DNA of 64,000 bases, taken from Desulfobacteraceae bacterium UBA2174 (GTDB lineage Bacteria; Desulfobacterota; Desulfobacteria; Desulfobacterales; UBA2174). This document shows, piece by piece, positions 46,620-55,738 of this stretch. The notes under the pieces are model-generated. The model was not told the DNA's origin. It did not search any database and saw nothing but the letters and a program-made list of their open reading frames with translations. The position numbers and the translations under genes are program-made. The stretch lies in NCBI GenBank assembly GCA_002327445.1, contig DCWA01000006.1, positions 31,612 to 95,611 of the forward strand, written 5' to 3'. Position 1 is the first letter of the stretch. Each line of letters starts with the position of its first letter.

Positions 46620-48383
46620 ATGGCCGCTTTCCCTTTCCTTTACATAAGTCACCGGCACCGCCAATTGCTGGCCCTGATCCGGGTCCACTGGGGTCGGCTC
46701 GGCTTGTCGATGATCTGCATGCTCGTCATTGCCGGAGCCACCGCCGCCAGCGCCTACCTCGTCAAGCCGGTTCTCGACGATATCTTCTTCAATCGCAACC
46801 GGTCCATGCTGCGGCTGATCCCGCTGGTGATCGTCGGGATCTACCTGGCCCGGGGCGTGGGGATGTACGCCCAGAGTTACCTGATGAGCTACGTGGGCGA
46901 GCGGATCATCCTCGCCTTGCGGACTCGCCTCTACGACCGGATCCAGGACCTGCCCATCTCGTTTTTCCAACGGGAGAAGACCGGCGTCCTCATGAGCCGC
47001 ATCACCAACGACGTCAACATCATCAAGGCGATGGTATCGGTGGCGGTCACCAGCAGCCTACGGGACGCCTTCACCATCCTCGGGCTGATTTTCGTCATCT
47101 TTTACCGGGACTGGAAGATGGCCCTCTTTGCCCTGGTGATCCTGCCGGCGGCCTTCTTCCCGGTGGTGGAATTCGGCCGGCGGGTGCGCCGGGCCAGCAC
47201 CGGCTGCCAGGAGGCGATGGCCGACATGAGCGTGTTTCTCCACGAGACCATCGCCGGCAACAAGATCGTCAAGGCCTTCGGGATGGAGGCACAGGAGAAA
47301 AAGCGGTTTCGGGAAAAGTGCGAGCACCTGTTCCGGGTGGAGATCCGCGCCGTGGTGGCTCGCAGCCTCTCGTCGCCGGTGATGGAGTTTTTCGGCGGCC
47401 TGGGGATCGCCTTCATCATCTGGTACGGTGGCGCCAAGGTCATCGACGGCACCTCCACCGCCGGCACCTTTTTTTCCTTCATGGCCGCCGTGCTGATGCT
47501 CTATGATCCGGTCAAGAAGCTTAGCGTCCTCAACAACACGGTGCAGCAGGGGTTGGCGGCGGTGGACCGGGTCTTCGACATCATCGAGATGCCCTCGGAG
47601 ATCGGCGAGGCCCCCGATGCGCGGGTGATCGAGCGTCGACCCCACCGGGTGGCCTTCGAGGATGTGTGGTTTCGCTACGAGGCGTCCTGGGTCCTGCAAG
47701 GCATCGATCTGAGTGTCCGCGAGGGCGAGGTGCTGGCTCTGGTGGGCATGAGCGGCGGCGGCAAGACCACCCTGGTGAACCTGATCCCCCGCTTTTTCGA
47801 TGTCACCCGCGGCCGGATCACCATCGACGCGTTGGACATTCGCAGGGCCACCCTTGCCTCCCTGCGCGAGCAGGTCGCCCTGGTGACCCAGGAGCCGATC
47901 CTGTTCAATGACACGGTGCGCTACAATATCGCCTATGGCCGCCCGGCCGCCACCGAAGCGCAGATCGAGGCCGCTGCGGCCGCCGCCTACGCCGATCCGT
48001 TCATCCGCGCCTTGCCCCAAGGCTACGATACGACCATCGGCGAGCTGGGCGGACGCCTCTCGGGGGGGGAAAAGCAGCGCCTCTGCATCGCCCGGGCCCT
48101 GATCAAGGATGCCCCGATCCTGATATTGGATGAAGCGACTTCTTCCCTGGACACCGAAGCGGAAATGCTGGTGCAAAAGGCGCTGGAAAACCTGATGCGC
48201 GGCCGCACTACCTTCGTCATCGCCCACCGACTATCCACCGTGGAGCGGGCCGACCGCATCGCCGTGGTGGTGGAAGGGCGGATCGTGGAGGAAGGCACCC
48301 ACGGGCAACTGATCGCCTCGGGAGGAGAGTACTGCAAGCTCTACCGGATGCAGTTCGGCAATGGGCGGGAAGGGGAACGCTAG
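46620..48383 (+). CDS. msbA: Lipid A export ABC transporter MsbA
   Basis: 587 residues, fused membrane and ATPase domains. Six transmembrane helices in 1-320 (LSMICMLVIAGATAASAYLV and others), followed by the nucleotide-binding domain: Walker A GMSGGGKTTLVNLI, Q-loop VTQEPILFND, signature LSGGEKQRLCIARALIKD and Walker B ILILDEATSSLD. It flips core-lipid A across the inner membrane before the Lpt machine takes over. Its TAG stop overlaps the GTG start of lptF. Confidence 0.95.
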   Translation: MAAFPFLYISHRHRQLLALIRVHWGRLGLSMICMLVIAGATAASAYLVKPVLDDIFFNRNRSMLRLIPLVIVGIYLARGVGMYAQSYLMSYVGERIILALRTRLYDRIQDLPISFFQREKTGVLMSRITNDVNIIKAMVSVAVTSSLRDAFTILGLIFVIFYRDWKMALFALVILPAAFFPVVEFGRRVRRASTGCQEAMADMSVFLHETIAGNKIVKAFGMEAQEKKRFREKCEHLFRVEIRAVVARSLSSPVMEFFGGLGIAFIIWYGGAKVIDGTSTAGTFFSFMAAVLMLYDPVKKLSVLNNTVQQGLAAVDRVFDIIEMPSEIGEAPDARVIERRPHRVAFEDVWFRYEASWVLQGIDLSVREGEVLALVGMSGGGKTTLVNLIPRFFDVTRGRITIDALDIRRATLASLREQVALVTQEPILFNDTVRYNIAYGRPAATEAQIEAAAAAAYADPFIRALPQGYDTTIGELGGRLSGGEKQRLCIARALIKDAPILILDEATSSLDTEAEMLVQKALENLMRGRTTFVIAHRLSTVERADRIAVVVEGRIVEEGTHGQLIASGGEYCKLYRMQFGNGREGER

Positions 48384-49522
48384 TGGGCACCCTCATCGAC
48401 CGCTATCTGTTTCGCGAATTCCTGCCCCCCTTTATTCTCAACCTGTTGTTTTTTATATTCGTTTTTTTGATGACGCGCATCCTGGAGATCACCAACATGG
48501 TGGTCAACTACCGCATCGGCCTGGGCACCGTGATCTGGATGCTCCTCTATGCCACGCCTCAATTTCTCGAATTCGTCGTGCCCATGTCGGTGATGATGGC
48601 GATCCTGCTCACCCTTTTGCGGCTTTCGGGGGACAACGAAATCGTGGCCTTGAAGGCCGGAGGAGTCAGTGTCTACCGGCTTCTGCCATCGGTGATGACC
48701 TTCGCCCTCATCGGCGGGCTGCTCACGGCCCTCGTCACCCTTTGGGCCGCCCCCCGCGGGCGGTTGGAACTGAAGGGAGTGGTGCAGCGGGCCACCCGGT
48801 CCACAGACCTGAGCCTCGTCCTGAAGGAACGCACCTTCAACGACGCTTTCGACGGGGTGATGCTGTTTGTCAGCCGCATCGATCCCGCAACCCGGGAACT
48901 GGTGGATGTGTTCATCGAGGATCAGCGTCACCGCCCCCTGAAAATCGCCATTGTCGCTCCCCGGGGCCGTTTGGTGGCCGAGACCGGCAATGCCGGATAC
49001 CGGCTTGAACTCCACAACGGGACGGTGCAGCGGGTCGATCTGGCCAACCGTACCGCCGACACCATCGGTTTCGACATCTATGAGGTGGCTCTGAAGGTCA
49101 AGGCGTCGAATGCGGCTCCGGTCTCCGTGATCCGCACCGAAAACGAGATGGGCCCGGGGGAACTGGGCCGCTGGATCGATTCCTTGAAGCCGAAGGATCC
49201 GCGTCGGGCTTCGGCTCTCCTTGCCTGGCACCAGCGGTTGGCCATTCCCGCCGCCTGCCTCTGTCTGGGTTTCATGGCCCTGCCTCTGGGGGTCCAGTCC
49301 CGCACGGCCAGGCGGTCCTTCGGTTTGGGTTTGGGACTGGCGAGCTTTCTCGCCTATTACCTGCTGTTGTCGGCCGGGAAAATTCTGGGGGAGGCCGGAT
49401 ACCTGGCTCCCGTGATCGGCATGTGGCTGCCCAATGCGGTCAGCGCGGGTTTCGGGGCGTGGCTCCTGGTGCGCTGCGCCGAGGAGCGGCCGGTGCAATG
49501 GCGGCTGTGGCCGCGGAGATGA
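48383..49522 (+). CDS. lptF: LPS export permease LptF
   Basis: 379 residues, YjgP/YjgQ family. Three N-terminal helices (about 13-35, 50-75, 98-118), a periplasmic beta-jellyroll (about 120-265) and three C-terminal helices (about 275-370). The opening TLIDRYLFREFLPPFILNLL, and MSVMMAILLTLLRLSGDNEI with VALKAGGVSVYRLL, are family hallmarks. With LptG and LptB it extracts LPS from the inner membrane. GTG start. Followed by lptG with a 4-base overlap. Confidence 0.94.
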   Translation: MGTLIDRYLFREFLPPFILNLLFFIFVFLMTRILEITNMVVNYRIGLGTVIWMLLYATPQFLEFVVPMSVMMAILLTLLRLSGDNEIVALKAGGVSVYRLLPSVMTFALIGGLLTALVTLWAAPRGRLELKGVVQRATRSTDLSLVLKERTFNDAFDGVMLFVSRIDPATRELVDVFIEDQRHRPLKIAIVAPRGRLVAETGNAGYRLELHNGTVQRVDLANRTADTIGFDIYEVALKVKASNAAPVSVIRTENEMGPGELGRWIDSLKPKDPRRASALLAWHQRLAIPAACLCLGFMALPLGVQSRTARRSFGLGLGLASFLAYYLLLSAGKILGEAGYLAPVIGMWLPNAVSAGFGAWLLVRCAEERPVQWRLWPRR

Positions 49523-50604
49523 CCACCGTGCCTCTTTTCGATCGCTACCTGGTCCGGGAAATCCTCCGCATCTCGGCCATCGTCCTGGTGTTGGTGGTGG
49601 GCGTTTATCTGGCGGTGGATTTTTTCGAAAAGGTGGACAATTTTCTCGAAAAGGGCGTTCCCTTGGACCGCGCCCTGGCTTATTTTGCCTACAAGCTCCC
49701 CTTCATCGTAGCCCAGGTGATGCCCTTGTGCCTGCTACTGGCGGCGACGGTCACATTCGGTCTGATGAACAAGCACAACGAGGTCCTGGCCCTCCGGGCC
49801 GGGGGCATCGGAACCGGACGGTTGATGCGACCGATGCTAGCCCTGGGGGTGTTGTCCGCCATTTTTTTGTTTTTTCTCTCCGAGGCCGTCGTCCCGCCGA
49901 CCATGGACCGGGCCAACCGGATCTGGCTAGGAGAAGTGCGCCAGAAGGCCATGCTGGTGTCCCGGCAGCAGGACATCTGGATCAAGGGAGTGCGGTCGAT
50001 CATCTTCATCCGCCACTACCACAGCCCCAGCCGGACCGCCTACGGCCTGACGGTCAACCGCTTCGATGAGGACTTCCGCCTCATCGAGCGCCTCGATGCC
50101 GAAACGGGACATTACCGGGACGGGCAGTGGCGTCTGGCCGGAGTGATGGTTCAGCGCCGAGAGCCGGACGCCGTGGAGATGGCGGTCTCCTTTCAAGAGG
50201 AAATGGTCGTGCCGTTGGACATGGCTCCCGAGGATTTGAGCCCTGCGGCCCGCGAGGGAAGCGAAATGAGCTTTGCCGAGCTGCGGCGCCATGCCGAACG
50301 GGTGGCCGCCGAAGGGTATGACGCCGGCGCGTACCGGGTGGACCTGCAGGCCAAGCTGGCCTTTCCGGTCATTTGTCTGATCCTGGCGGTGATCGGGGCG
50401 GGGATCGGCCTGCACCGCCTGACCCACGGCGGCTTGGCTCTGGCGGTGGCCATCGGTTTGGGGCTGGCTTTTCTCTACTGGATCTTTTTCAGCTTCTGTC
50501 TCTCGCTGGGATACGGGGAGATGCTGCCGCCGGTGGTGGCCGCCTGGGCCGGCAACCTGCTGTTCGGGTGCATCGCCGGGGTGGTGATACTGGCGACGGA
50601 TTGA
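49519..50604 (+). CDS. lptG: LPS export permease LptG
   Basis: 361 residues from the ATG overlapping the lptF stop; an ATG 21 bases upstream is an alternative. Same topology as LptF: PLFDRYLVREILRISAIVLV, PFIVAQVMPLCLLLAATVTF, NKHNEVLALRAGGIGTGRLM, a periplasmic beta domain, and C-terminal helices. Partner of LptF in the LptBFGC complex. No lptB, lptA or lptC is in the window. Confidence 0.94.
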   Translation: MTTVPLFDRYLVREILRISAIVLVLVVGVYLAVDFFEKVDNFLEKGVPLDRALAYFAYKLPFIVAQVMPLCLLLAATVTFGLMNKHNEVLALRAGGIGTGRLMRPMLALGVLSAIFLFFLSEAVVPPTMDRANRIWLGEVRQKAMLVSRQQDIWIKGVRSIIFIRHYHSPSRTAYGLTVNRFDEDFRLIERLDAETGHYRDGQWRLAGVMVQRREPDAVEMAVSFQEEMVVPLDMAPEDLSPAAREGSEMSFAELRRHAERVAAEGYDAGAYRVDLQAKLAFPVICLILAVIGAGIGLHRLTHGGLALAVAIGLGLAFLYWIFFSFCLSLGYGEMLPPVVAAWAGNLLFGCIAGVVILATD

Positions 50605-50695
50605 AATGAGGATCTTCCTGGGCTGGCCGCATCCCGTCACTTCCGGCAGGTGCGCCCAAAGGCCCGAATCAACCCCAACGGCCTCGGAGATCACC

Positions 50696-50729
50696 GGAAA
50701 AAGCAGGAATTCGAAAATTGCTTTTTTCC
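50696..50729 (+). terminator. A/T-rich hairpin between lptG and waaA
   Basis: GGAAAAAGCA pairs with TGCTTTTTTCC (one bulged T) around a 13-nt loop. The T-run lies inside the stem, so it may terminate in either direction, attenuate waaA or merely shape its leader. Confidence 0.35.
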
Positions 50730-50766
50730 AGTGCATCTTGAGGTGGCCTTCCGACCGATCCTGCCA

Positions 50767-52098
50767 ATGAACCGCGCGCTGCTGGCCTACAACATCCTGA
50801 TCCATGCCGCCGTGGCCCTGGGCGGCCCCATCCTGCTGCCGCCGGTGCTGGCGCGACGCAAATGGCGGTCCCCGCTCGGGGATCGGCTGGGGCTCTCCGT
50901 TCCGCCTCGGGTCCAACGTCCGGAGCCGGCTCTGTGGCTTCATGCCCTGTCGGTGGGCGAGGTGTTGTCGGCCGTGCCGTTGGCCGCTGCCCTGCGCCGG
51001 CGCTGGCCCCGTCGACAGATTGTTTTTTCGGCGACCACCCTCACCGGCTGGCGTATCGCCCGGGAGCGCCTCACCGGGTTCGTCGACGGGATGTTTTTTT
51101 TCCCCTACGATCTGCCGGCGGTGGTGCATGCCCGGTTGCGCCAGGTCCGGCCGGCGGCCGTGGTGCTGGTGGAAACCGACCTCTGGCCCAACTTTCTTGC
51201 CCGGGCGGCAACGCTGCGCATTCCGGTGGTCCTGGCCAACGCTCGGATGAGCCGGGAGTCGTTCGTCGGCTATCGGCGCTTCCGGGCCCTGACGAGACCG
51301 ATGTTCGGGAGCCTGGCGGCGGTGGCGGCCCAGACCGAGGGCGATGCCGGCCGGCTGCACGCCCTCGGCGTGGCCGCGGAACGTCTTGTCGTGGCGGGCA
51401 ATCTCAAGTTCGATCAAGCCGATCCACGCGATCCGGTTGCCCTGGCGGCCATGTTCCGAAGGCGGTTGCAGGCGGCGGAGAACGTGCCGATCCTGGTGGC
51501 GGGCAGCACCCACCACGGCGCGGAGGAGGAAGCCCTGGCGGCTGGCTTCCACCGGTGGCGCGAGAGATTTCCCGACCTGTTGGCGGTGGTCGCGCCCCGG
51601 GATCCGCTGCGGGCGCCGGAAGTGGCGCGTCTGTTTCGGCGCCGCGGGATCGCCTGCCGCCTCTGGAGCCGGCTGGATGGCTCCGCGCGGGATGAACCGG
51701 TGGTGGTAGTGGACCGCATGGGCATCCTGGGAAGCCTGTACGCCGTTTCCACCGTGGCCTATGTCGGCGGCAGTCTCGCCGGTTGCGGCGGCCACAACCC
51801 GCTGGAGCCGGCGGCCATGGCCAAACCGGTGCTCTACGGTGCGGACATGAGCGATTTCGCTCAAGTGGCCGATGCCCTGGAGCAGGCCGGAGGGGCGGTG
51901 CGGGTGCCCGACGCCATGGCACTGGGCCGGCAAGGCGGACGCCTGTTGGGCGATCCGGAAGCCGCCCGTCGCATGGGGCGCGCGGCCCGGAGGGTGTTCA
52001 GGTCCCACCGGGGCGCGGTGGAACGCACCCTGACGGTGGTCGCCGGGGTACTCGGGGAGACAGGGGACTGCCGGCCGAAAACGGGAGATGGATCATGA
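50767..52098 (+). CDS. waaA: 3-deoxy-D-manno-octulosonic acid (Kdo) transferase
   Basis: 443 residues, GT30 family: adds Kdo to lipid IVA on the inner leaflet. N-terminal membrane anchor (LLAYNILIHAAVALGGPILL), WLHALSVGEVLSAVPLAAAL near 58, VLVETDLWPNFLARAATLRI near 138, and AYVGGSLAGCGGHNPLEPAA near 330. The start is uncertain, as no good ribosome binding site precedes this ATG; an in-frame GTG 30 bases upstream is possible. The stop overlaps lpxK (ATGA). Confidence 0.94.
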   Translation: MNRALLAYNILIHAAVALGGPILLPPVLARRKWRSPLGDRLGLSVPPRVQRPEPALWLHALSVGEVLSAVPLAAALRRRWPRRQIVFSATTLTGWRIARERLTGFVDGMFFFPYDLPAVVHARLRQVRPAAVVLVETDLWPNFLARAATLRIPVVLANARMSRESFVGYRRFRALTRPMFGSLAAVAAQTEGDAGRLHALGVAAERLVVAGNLKFDQADPRDPVALAAMFRRRLQAAENVPILVAGSTHHGAEEEALAAGFHRWRERFPDLLAVVAPRDPLRAPEVARLFRRRGIACRLWSRLDGSARDEPVVVVDRMGILGSLYAVSTVAYVGGSLAGCGGHNPLEPAAMAKPVLYGADMSDFAQVADALEQAGGAVRVPDAMALGRQGGRLLGDPEAARRMGRAARRVFRSHRGAVERTLTVVAGVLGETGDCRPKTGDGS

Positions 52099-53243
52099 AG
52101 CCCCTGCAGCCCTTGCAGGAGACGGTGGAGAAGTGGATGCGCGACCCCGGCCGGCCGCCGTTCTTTTCGATGCGGGCGGTTCTTGCCGGGATGGGCGAGG
52201 TCTACGGAGGGGCCATGGCGCTGCGCGCCGACCTGTACCGCCGGGGTTGGCTCTCCCGCCGCAGGCTGCCCTGCCTCGTGGTGTCGGTGGGGAACCTCAC
52301 CCTGGGGGGCACTGGAAAGACCCCGTTGACCATGGATCTGGCCCGGCGCGTTCGGGCCATGGGCTGGCAGGTCGCCGTCGTCAGCCGGGGCTACCGGGGT
52401 CGGGCCGAAGACCGCGGCGCGGTGGTCAGCGACGGTCGGCGCCTGCTGCTCCCGGCGGCCGAGGCCGGGGATGAGCCGTTTCTCATCGCCCGGCGGCTCA
52501 CCGGGGTGCCGGTGGTGGTGGGAAAGGACCGCTGGACCGCCGCGATGGTCGCCCTGGAGCGCTTTGCGCCCCAGGTGGTGATCCTGGACGACGGATTTCA
52601 GCACTTGCGGCTGGCAAGGGATCTGGATCTGCTCCTTTTCGACGCCCGGGAGCCGTTGGGAAACGGCCGGATTTTCCCCGGAGGCCGGCTCCGGGAGGCC
52701 CCCCGGGCCGCCCGGCGTTGCGATGCCGTGGTGCTGGTGAGCCGAGGGGGGGGTTCGGGAGGCGATGCCCCCCGGGGCCTGGACGGTGTTGCGGGCCGTC
52801 CCCGGTTCGCGGTGGCCTTGAAGCCGCGGCTGGTGGATGTGCAATTGGCCGCCGCCGGCGCACCGCCATTTCCGGCGGCGGGCGATCTGGCAGGCCGGCG
52901 CTGCGTCGCCTTCGCCGGCGTCGCCGACAACAGGCGTTTTTTTGAGGATGTCAAACGCCTCGGGGGCGACGTGGCCGCCTGCTTCGGGTTCCGGGACCAT
53001 CATTTTTACCAGGCCCAAGAGATTGCCCAACTGATCGACGCGGCGCGGCAAACCGGCGCCAGTTGCCTGGTGACCACCGCCAAGGATGCGGTGCGCCTGG
53101 AAGCGTTCGGTCCTTTGGCGCTTCCCCTGGCGATCGTCGACCTGGCGGCGGCCTGGAGCGACGGGGGGGCGGCCATCGAGGCATTCCTGATGCAGCGCCT
53201 GGGGCGTCCGACCGCGCTGGACCGATCCTCCGATCTTCCCTGA
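52095..53243 (+). CDS. lpxK: Tetraacyldisaccharide 4'-kinase
   Basis: 382 residues; phosphorylates the lipid A disaccharide at 4'. P-loop in VVSVGNLTLGGTGKTPLTMD near 68-87, then VAVVSRGYRGRAEDRG, AGDEPFLIARRL and VILDDGFQHLRLARDLDLLL near 160 (Mg-binding DDGFQH). N-terminal helices bind the membrane. Last gene of the cluster; its stop is 6 bases from the stop of the convergent hisHF gene. Confidence 0.96.
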   Translation: MKPLQPLQETVEKWMRDPGRPPFFSMRAVLAGMGEVYGGAMALRADLYRRGWLSRRRLPCLVVSVGNLTLGGTGKTPLTMDLARRVRAMGWQVAVVSRGYRGRAEDRGAVVSDGRRLLLPAAEAGDEPFLIARRLTGVPVVVGKDRWTAAMVALERFAPQVVILDDGFQHLRLARDLDLLLFDAREPLGNGRIFPGGRLREAPRAARRCDAVVLVSRGGGSGGDAPRGLDGVAGRPRFAVALKPRLVDVQLAAAGAPPFPAAGDLAGRRCVAFAGVADNRRFFEDVKRLGGDVAACFGFRDHHFYQAQEIAQLIDAARQTGASCLVTTAKDAVRLEAFGPLALPLAIVDLAAAWSDGGAAIEAFLMQRLGRPTALDRSSDLP

Positions 53244-53249
53244 GCGACG

Positions 53250-54821
53250 CTAAAAGCGGATTTCCACCTTTTCCCTCAGGTAGTCCTTGACTTCGGCGAT
53301 GGTGACCTGACCGCGGTGGAAGATGCCGGCGGCCAAGGCCGCTTCGGCGCCGGTATGGGTGAAGACTTCGGCGAAATGCATCGCGGACCCGGCCCCCGAG
53401 GAGGCGATCACCGGAATGGTCACCGCCGACTTGACCGCCTGGATCAACTCCAGGTCGAACCCGTCGTGGGTGCCGTCGCGGTCGATGCAGTTGAGCAGGA
53501 TTTCCCCGGCACCCAGGCGTTCGCAGACCCGGGCCAGCGTCACGGCGTCCACCGGGCGTCCCTCGCGTCCCCCCTTGACGGTGCACTGGTACCAACACCA
53601 GCGTTCGCCCGCCGGGCCAGGCCGCGCGGTTTCGATCACGTGATGCGGCACCGCGTCGGGCGAAGACGCGTAGACCCGCCGCGGATCGATGGAAATCACC
53701 ACCGCCTGGTTGCCGTAGACCCGCGCGATCTCCTCGATGGCGCTTCGCCCGGAAGCTTTTCCCGTGCGCAGGAAATCCTCCACCACCGCCACGGCATCCG
53801 ACCCGATGGACACCTTGTCCGCCCCGGAGCGAAAGTAGGCGCCGGCCACTTCCAGGGCCGGGTAATGCCGACCGTCCTTGTCGGTGAAGTCGCGAATCCC
53901 GCCGCCGATGGTCAAGGGGACGAAAACGTTGCGCGAAGTCTGCTCCAGGACGGATAGCATCGGCATGTCTTGCAGGGGAAAATCACGGAACCCGGTGATG
54001 TTGAGAAAAGTGATTTCATCGGCCCCCTCCTCGTAGTAGTGACGGGCGAGATCGATCGGTCGGCCCAGGTTGCGCACCGCCCCCTCCTGGCGGACGTCGT
54101 AGCGGTCGCCCTTGGTGACCACCAGTTCGCCCTTGTCGTCGGCGCGCACGTCCAGGCAGGCGATGATGCGCTTGGCCAGGACGGTCTGCTCCACTGTTAG
54201 GGGTGGCCGGCAGGAGCTGCGGTCGTCGGCCAGGAAGTTGGCCAGCAACCGGAGCCCGGCTGAGCCGCTTTTTTCAGGGTGAAACTGGGTGCCGAGGACG
54301 TGCCCGCGCTGGACGGCGCTGACGAAGGGGGCGCCGTAGTCCGACAGGGTTAGCGCCACCGCCGGGTCGTCGGCGCAGACATGGTACGAGTGGACGAAGT
54401 AGAATTTTTCGTCGCCATTCAATCCGGCGAACAGCGGTGACGCCTGGCGGGCCCGGATCCCGTTCCAGCCGATGTGGGGGACTGCCAGGCGGGTCCGGAA
54501 ACGCCTCACGAAGCCGGGCAGAACGCCGAGGCCGGCAACTCCAGGGGCTTCCTCGCTGCCTCCGAACAGGGCCTGCATGCCGAGGCAGATCCCCAAAAAG
54601 GGGCGGTCTGCGGCCAGGTACTGCTTCAGGGGTTCGATGAATCCTTGCCGGTGCAGGATCTCCATCATGCTACCGAAGGCTCCGACCCCGGGGAAGACGA
54701 GTTTTTCAGCCTCGTGGATGTCCCGGGGCCGTTTGACGCGGCGCACCGTTTCACCGAGGCTTTCGATGGCGTTGACGACGCTGCGCACGTTGCCGGCGCC
54801 GTAGTCGAGCAGGGTGATCAT
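53250..54821 (-). CDS. hisHF: Bifunctional imidazole glycerol phosphate synthase HisHF, eukaryotic HIS7-type fusion
   Basis: 523 residues carrying both IGP synthase subunits. Residues 1-205 are the HisH glutaminase: GICLGMQALFGG with nucleophile Cys79, and FHPEKSG with His181 and Glu183. Residues 218-523 are the HisF cyclase barrel with catalytic Asp in IIACLDV (Asp224) and LLNCIDRDGTHDGFDLELIQ. HisF is about 50 residues longer than stand-alone bacterial HisF, owing to insertions (ALEVAGAYFRSGADKVSIGS, AVPHHVIETARPGPAGER, WCWYQCTVKGG) that match those I know from yeast and plant HIS7. It converts PRFAR and glutamine to IGP and AICAR. No other his gene is adjacent; hisB lies 1.8 kb away. Confidence 0.95.
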   Translation of the reverse strand: MITLLDYGAGNVRSVVNAIESLGETVRRVKRPRDIHEAEKLVFPGVGAFGSMMEILHRQGFIEPLKQYLAADRPFLGICLGMQALFGGSEEAPGVAGLGVLPGFVRRFRTRLAVPHIGWNGIRARQASPLFAGLNGDEKFYFVHSYHVCADDPAVALTLSDYGAPFVSAVQRGHVLGTQFHPEKSGSAGLRLLANFLADDRSSCRPPLTVEQTVLAKRIIACLDVRADDKGELVVTKGDRYDVRQEGAVRNLGRPIDLARHYYEEGADEITFLNITGFRDFPLQDMPMLSVLEQTSRNVFVPLTIGGGIRDFTDKDGRHYPALEVAGAYFRSGADKVSIGSDAVAVVEDFLRTGKASGRSAIEEIARVYGNQAVVISIDPRRVYASSPDAVPHHVIETARPGPAGERWCWYQCTVKGGREGRPVDAVTLARVCERLGAGEILLNCIDRDGTHDGFDLELIQAVKSAVTIPVIASSGAGSAMHFAEVFTHTGAEAALAAGIFHRGQVTIAEVKDYLREKVEIRF

Positions 54822-54906
54822 GGGCTTCCTTTCGAGCGCAAATGAAAAAATTCCAAATACTCCAAGCCGAAGCGGAACTCAAGGATCGCTGGCCGGGGGA
54901 AAGGCC

Positions 54907-54941
54907 GGAAGTCGGAAATCGGAAATCGGAAATCGGGGGTC
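54907..54941. repeat. Five tandem heptamers (GGAAATC type)
   Basis: Units GGAAGTC, GGAAATC, GGAAATC, GGAAATC, GGGGGTC between yceD and hisHF. Circularly permuted (AATCGGA), the unit resembles the AATCTGA heptamers at 31482-31537. Confidence 0.75.
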
Positions 54942-54964
54942 GGCCGCCGGCGGCGGGCAGCGGG

Positions 54965-55507
54965 CTACCGCTTTTTGAACGTTGACAGCACCGTAAAACG
55001 GGGATCCCCTGGCGCGGCGGGGCAGGTGCAAAGGTCGGTGTTGAGATTCGCCCCGCAGCGGGAACAGAGCCCGCGGCAGTCCGGGCGGCAGAGGGCCCGG
55101 TAGGGGACCAGGGCCAGGACTTCCTCGCGTACCGCTTCGTCCGTTTCCAGCACCTGGCCCTCGAAGAAGAGAAGCCCGACGTCATCGGCGCTCAGCTCCA
55201 GGTCTCCCGGCGTCGGCTGGCGCCGCTCTTCCGGTTGGGGGGTGAACACGCAGAAAAAGTCCGCGACGGCATCCTGTTCGAACTCGGCCAGGCAACGGGC
55301 GCAGGTCAGTCGCAAGTGCGCCGACAGGTGCCCGTGGACCTCCACGGTGTCGGCCACGCGATCGAGATCCAGGCTCACGGCCACCGGGCCGAGGAAGACG
55401 GCTTCGCCGCTTTGTTCCACATCGGCCAGACCCTCGTCCCGGGCCGGATTGAATTCGTATGCCAAATGCAGCCCGGTATCCTTGATGGCGTCCAGATGAA
55501 CCCGCAT
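54965..55507 (-). CDS. yceD: YceD/DUF177 family protein
   Basis: 180 residues with AGGAGG before the ATG. Central CARCLAEFEQ motif (about residue 83) and a C-terminal Cys-rich end (CRPDCRGLCSRCGANLNTDL, CTC) typical of YceD. The family is needed for normal 23S rRNA accumulation and is usually followed by rpmF (ribosomal protein L32). Here the 143 bases downstream contain only heptamer repeats, with no rpmF before hisHF. Confidence 0.9.
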   Translation of the reverse strand: MRVHLDAIKDTGLHLAYEFNPARDEGLADVEQSGEAVFLGPVAVSLDLDRVADTVEVHGHLSAHLRLTCARCLAEFEQDAVADFFCVFTPQPEERRQPTPGDLELSADDVGLLFFEGQVLETDEAVREEVLALVPYRALCRPDCRGLCSRCGANLNTDLCTCPAAPGDPRFTVLSTFKKR

Positions 55508-55738
55508 GGGCAGCCTCCTTCCTCTCGCGCATCGATGGTACGGATGGTAGCGCCTGAACGTCCGGGAGGCAAGCCCGACTTGCCCCGGCGGGCAGATTGC
55601 GGTTGTCATTTGCCGGTCGGTGCCATAGCATGATTTTGTCGACGCCGGGCAGGATGCCATCGTGGAAATTCCCGAGTCGTCACCCGACAGGCGCGTTGAT
55701 GAAAGCTTTCACCGGGCAACCACACCGGGAGGTACGCC

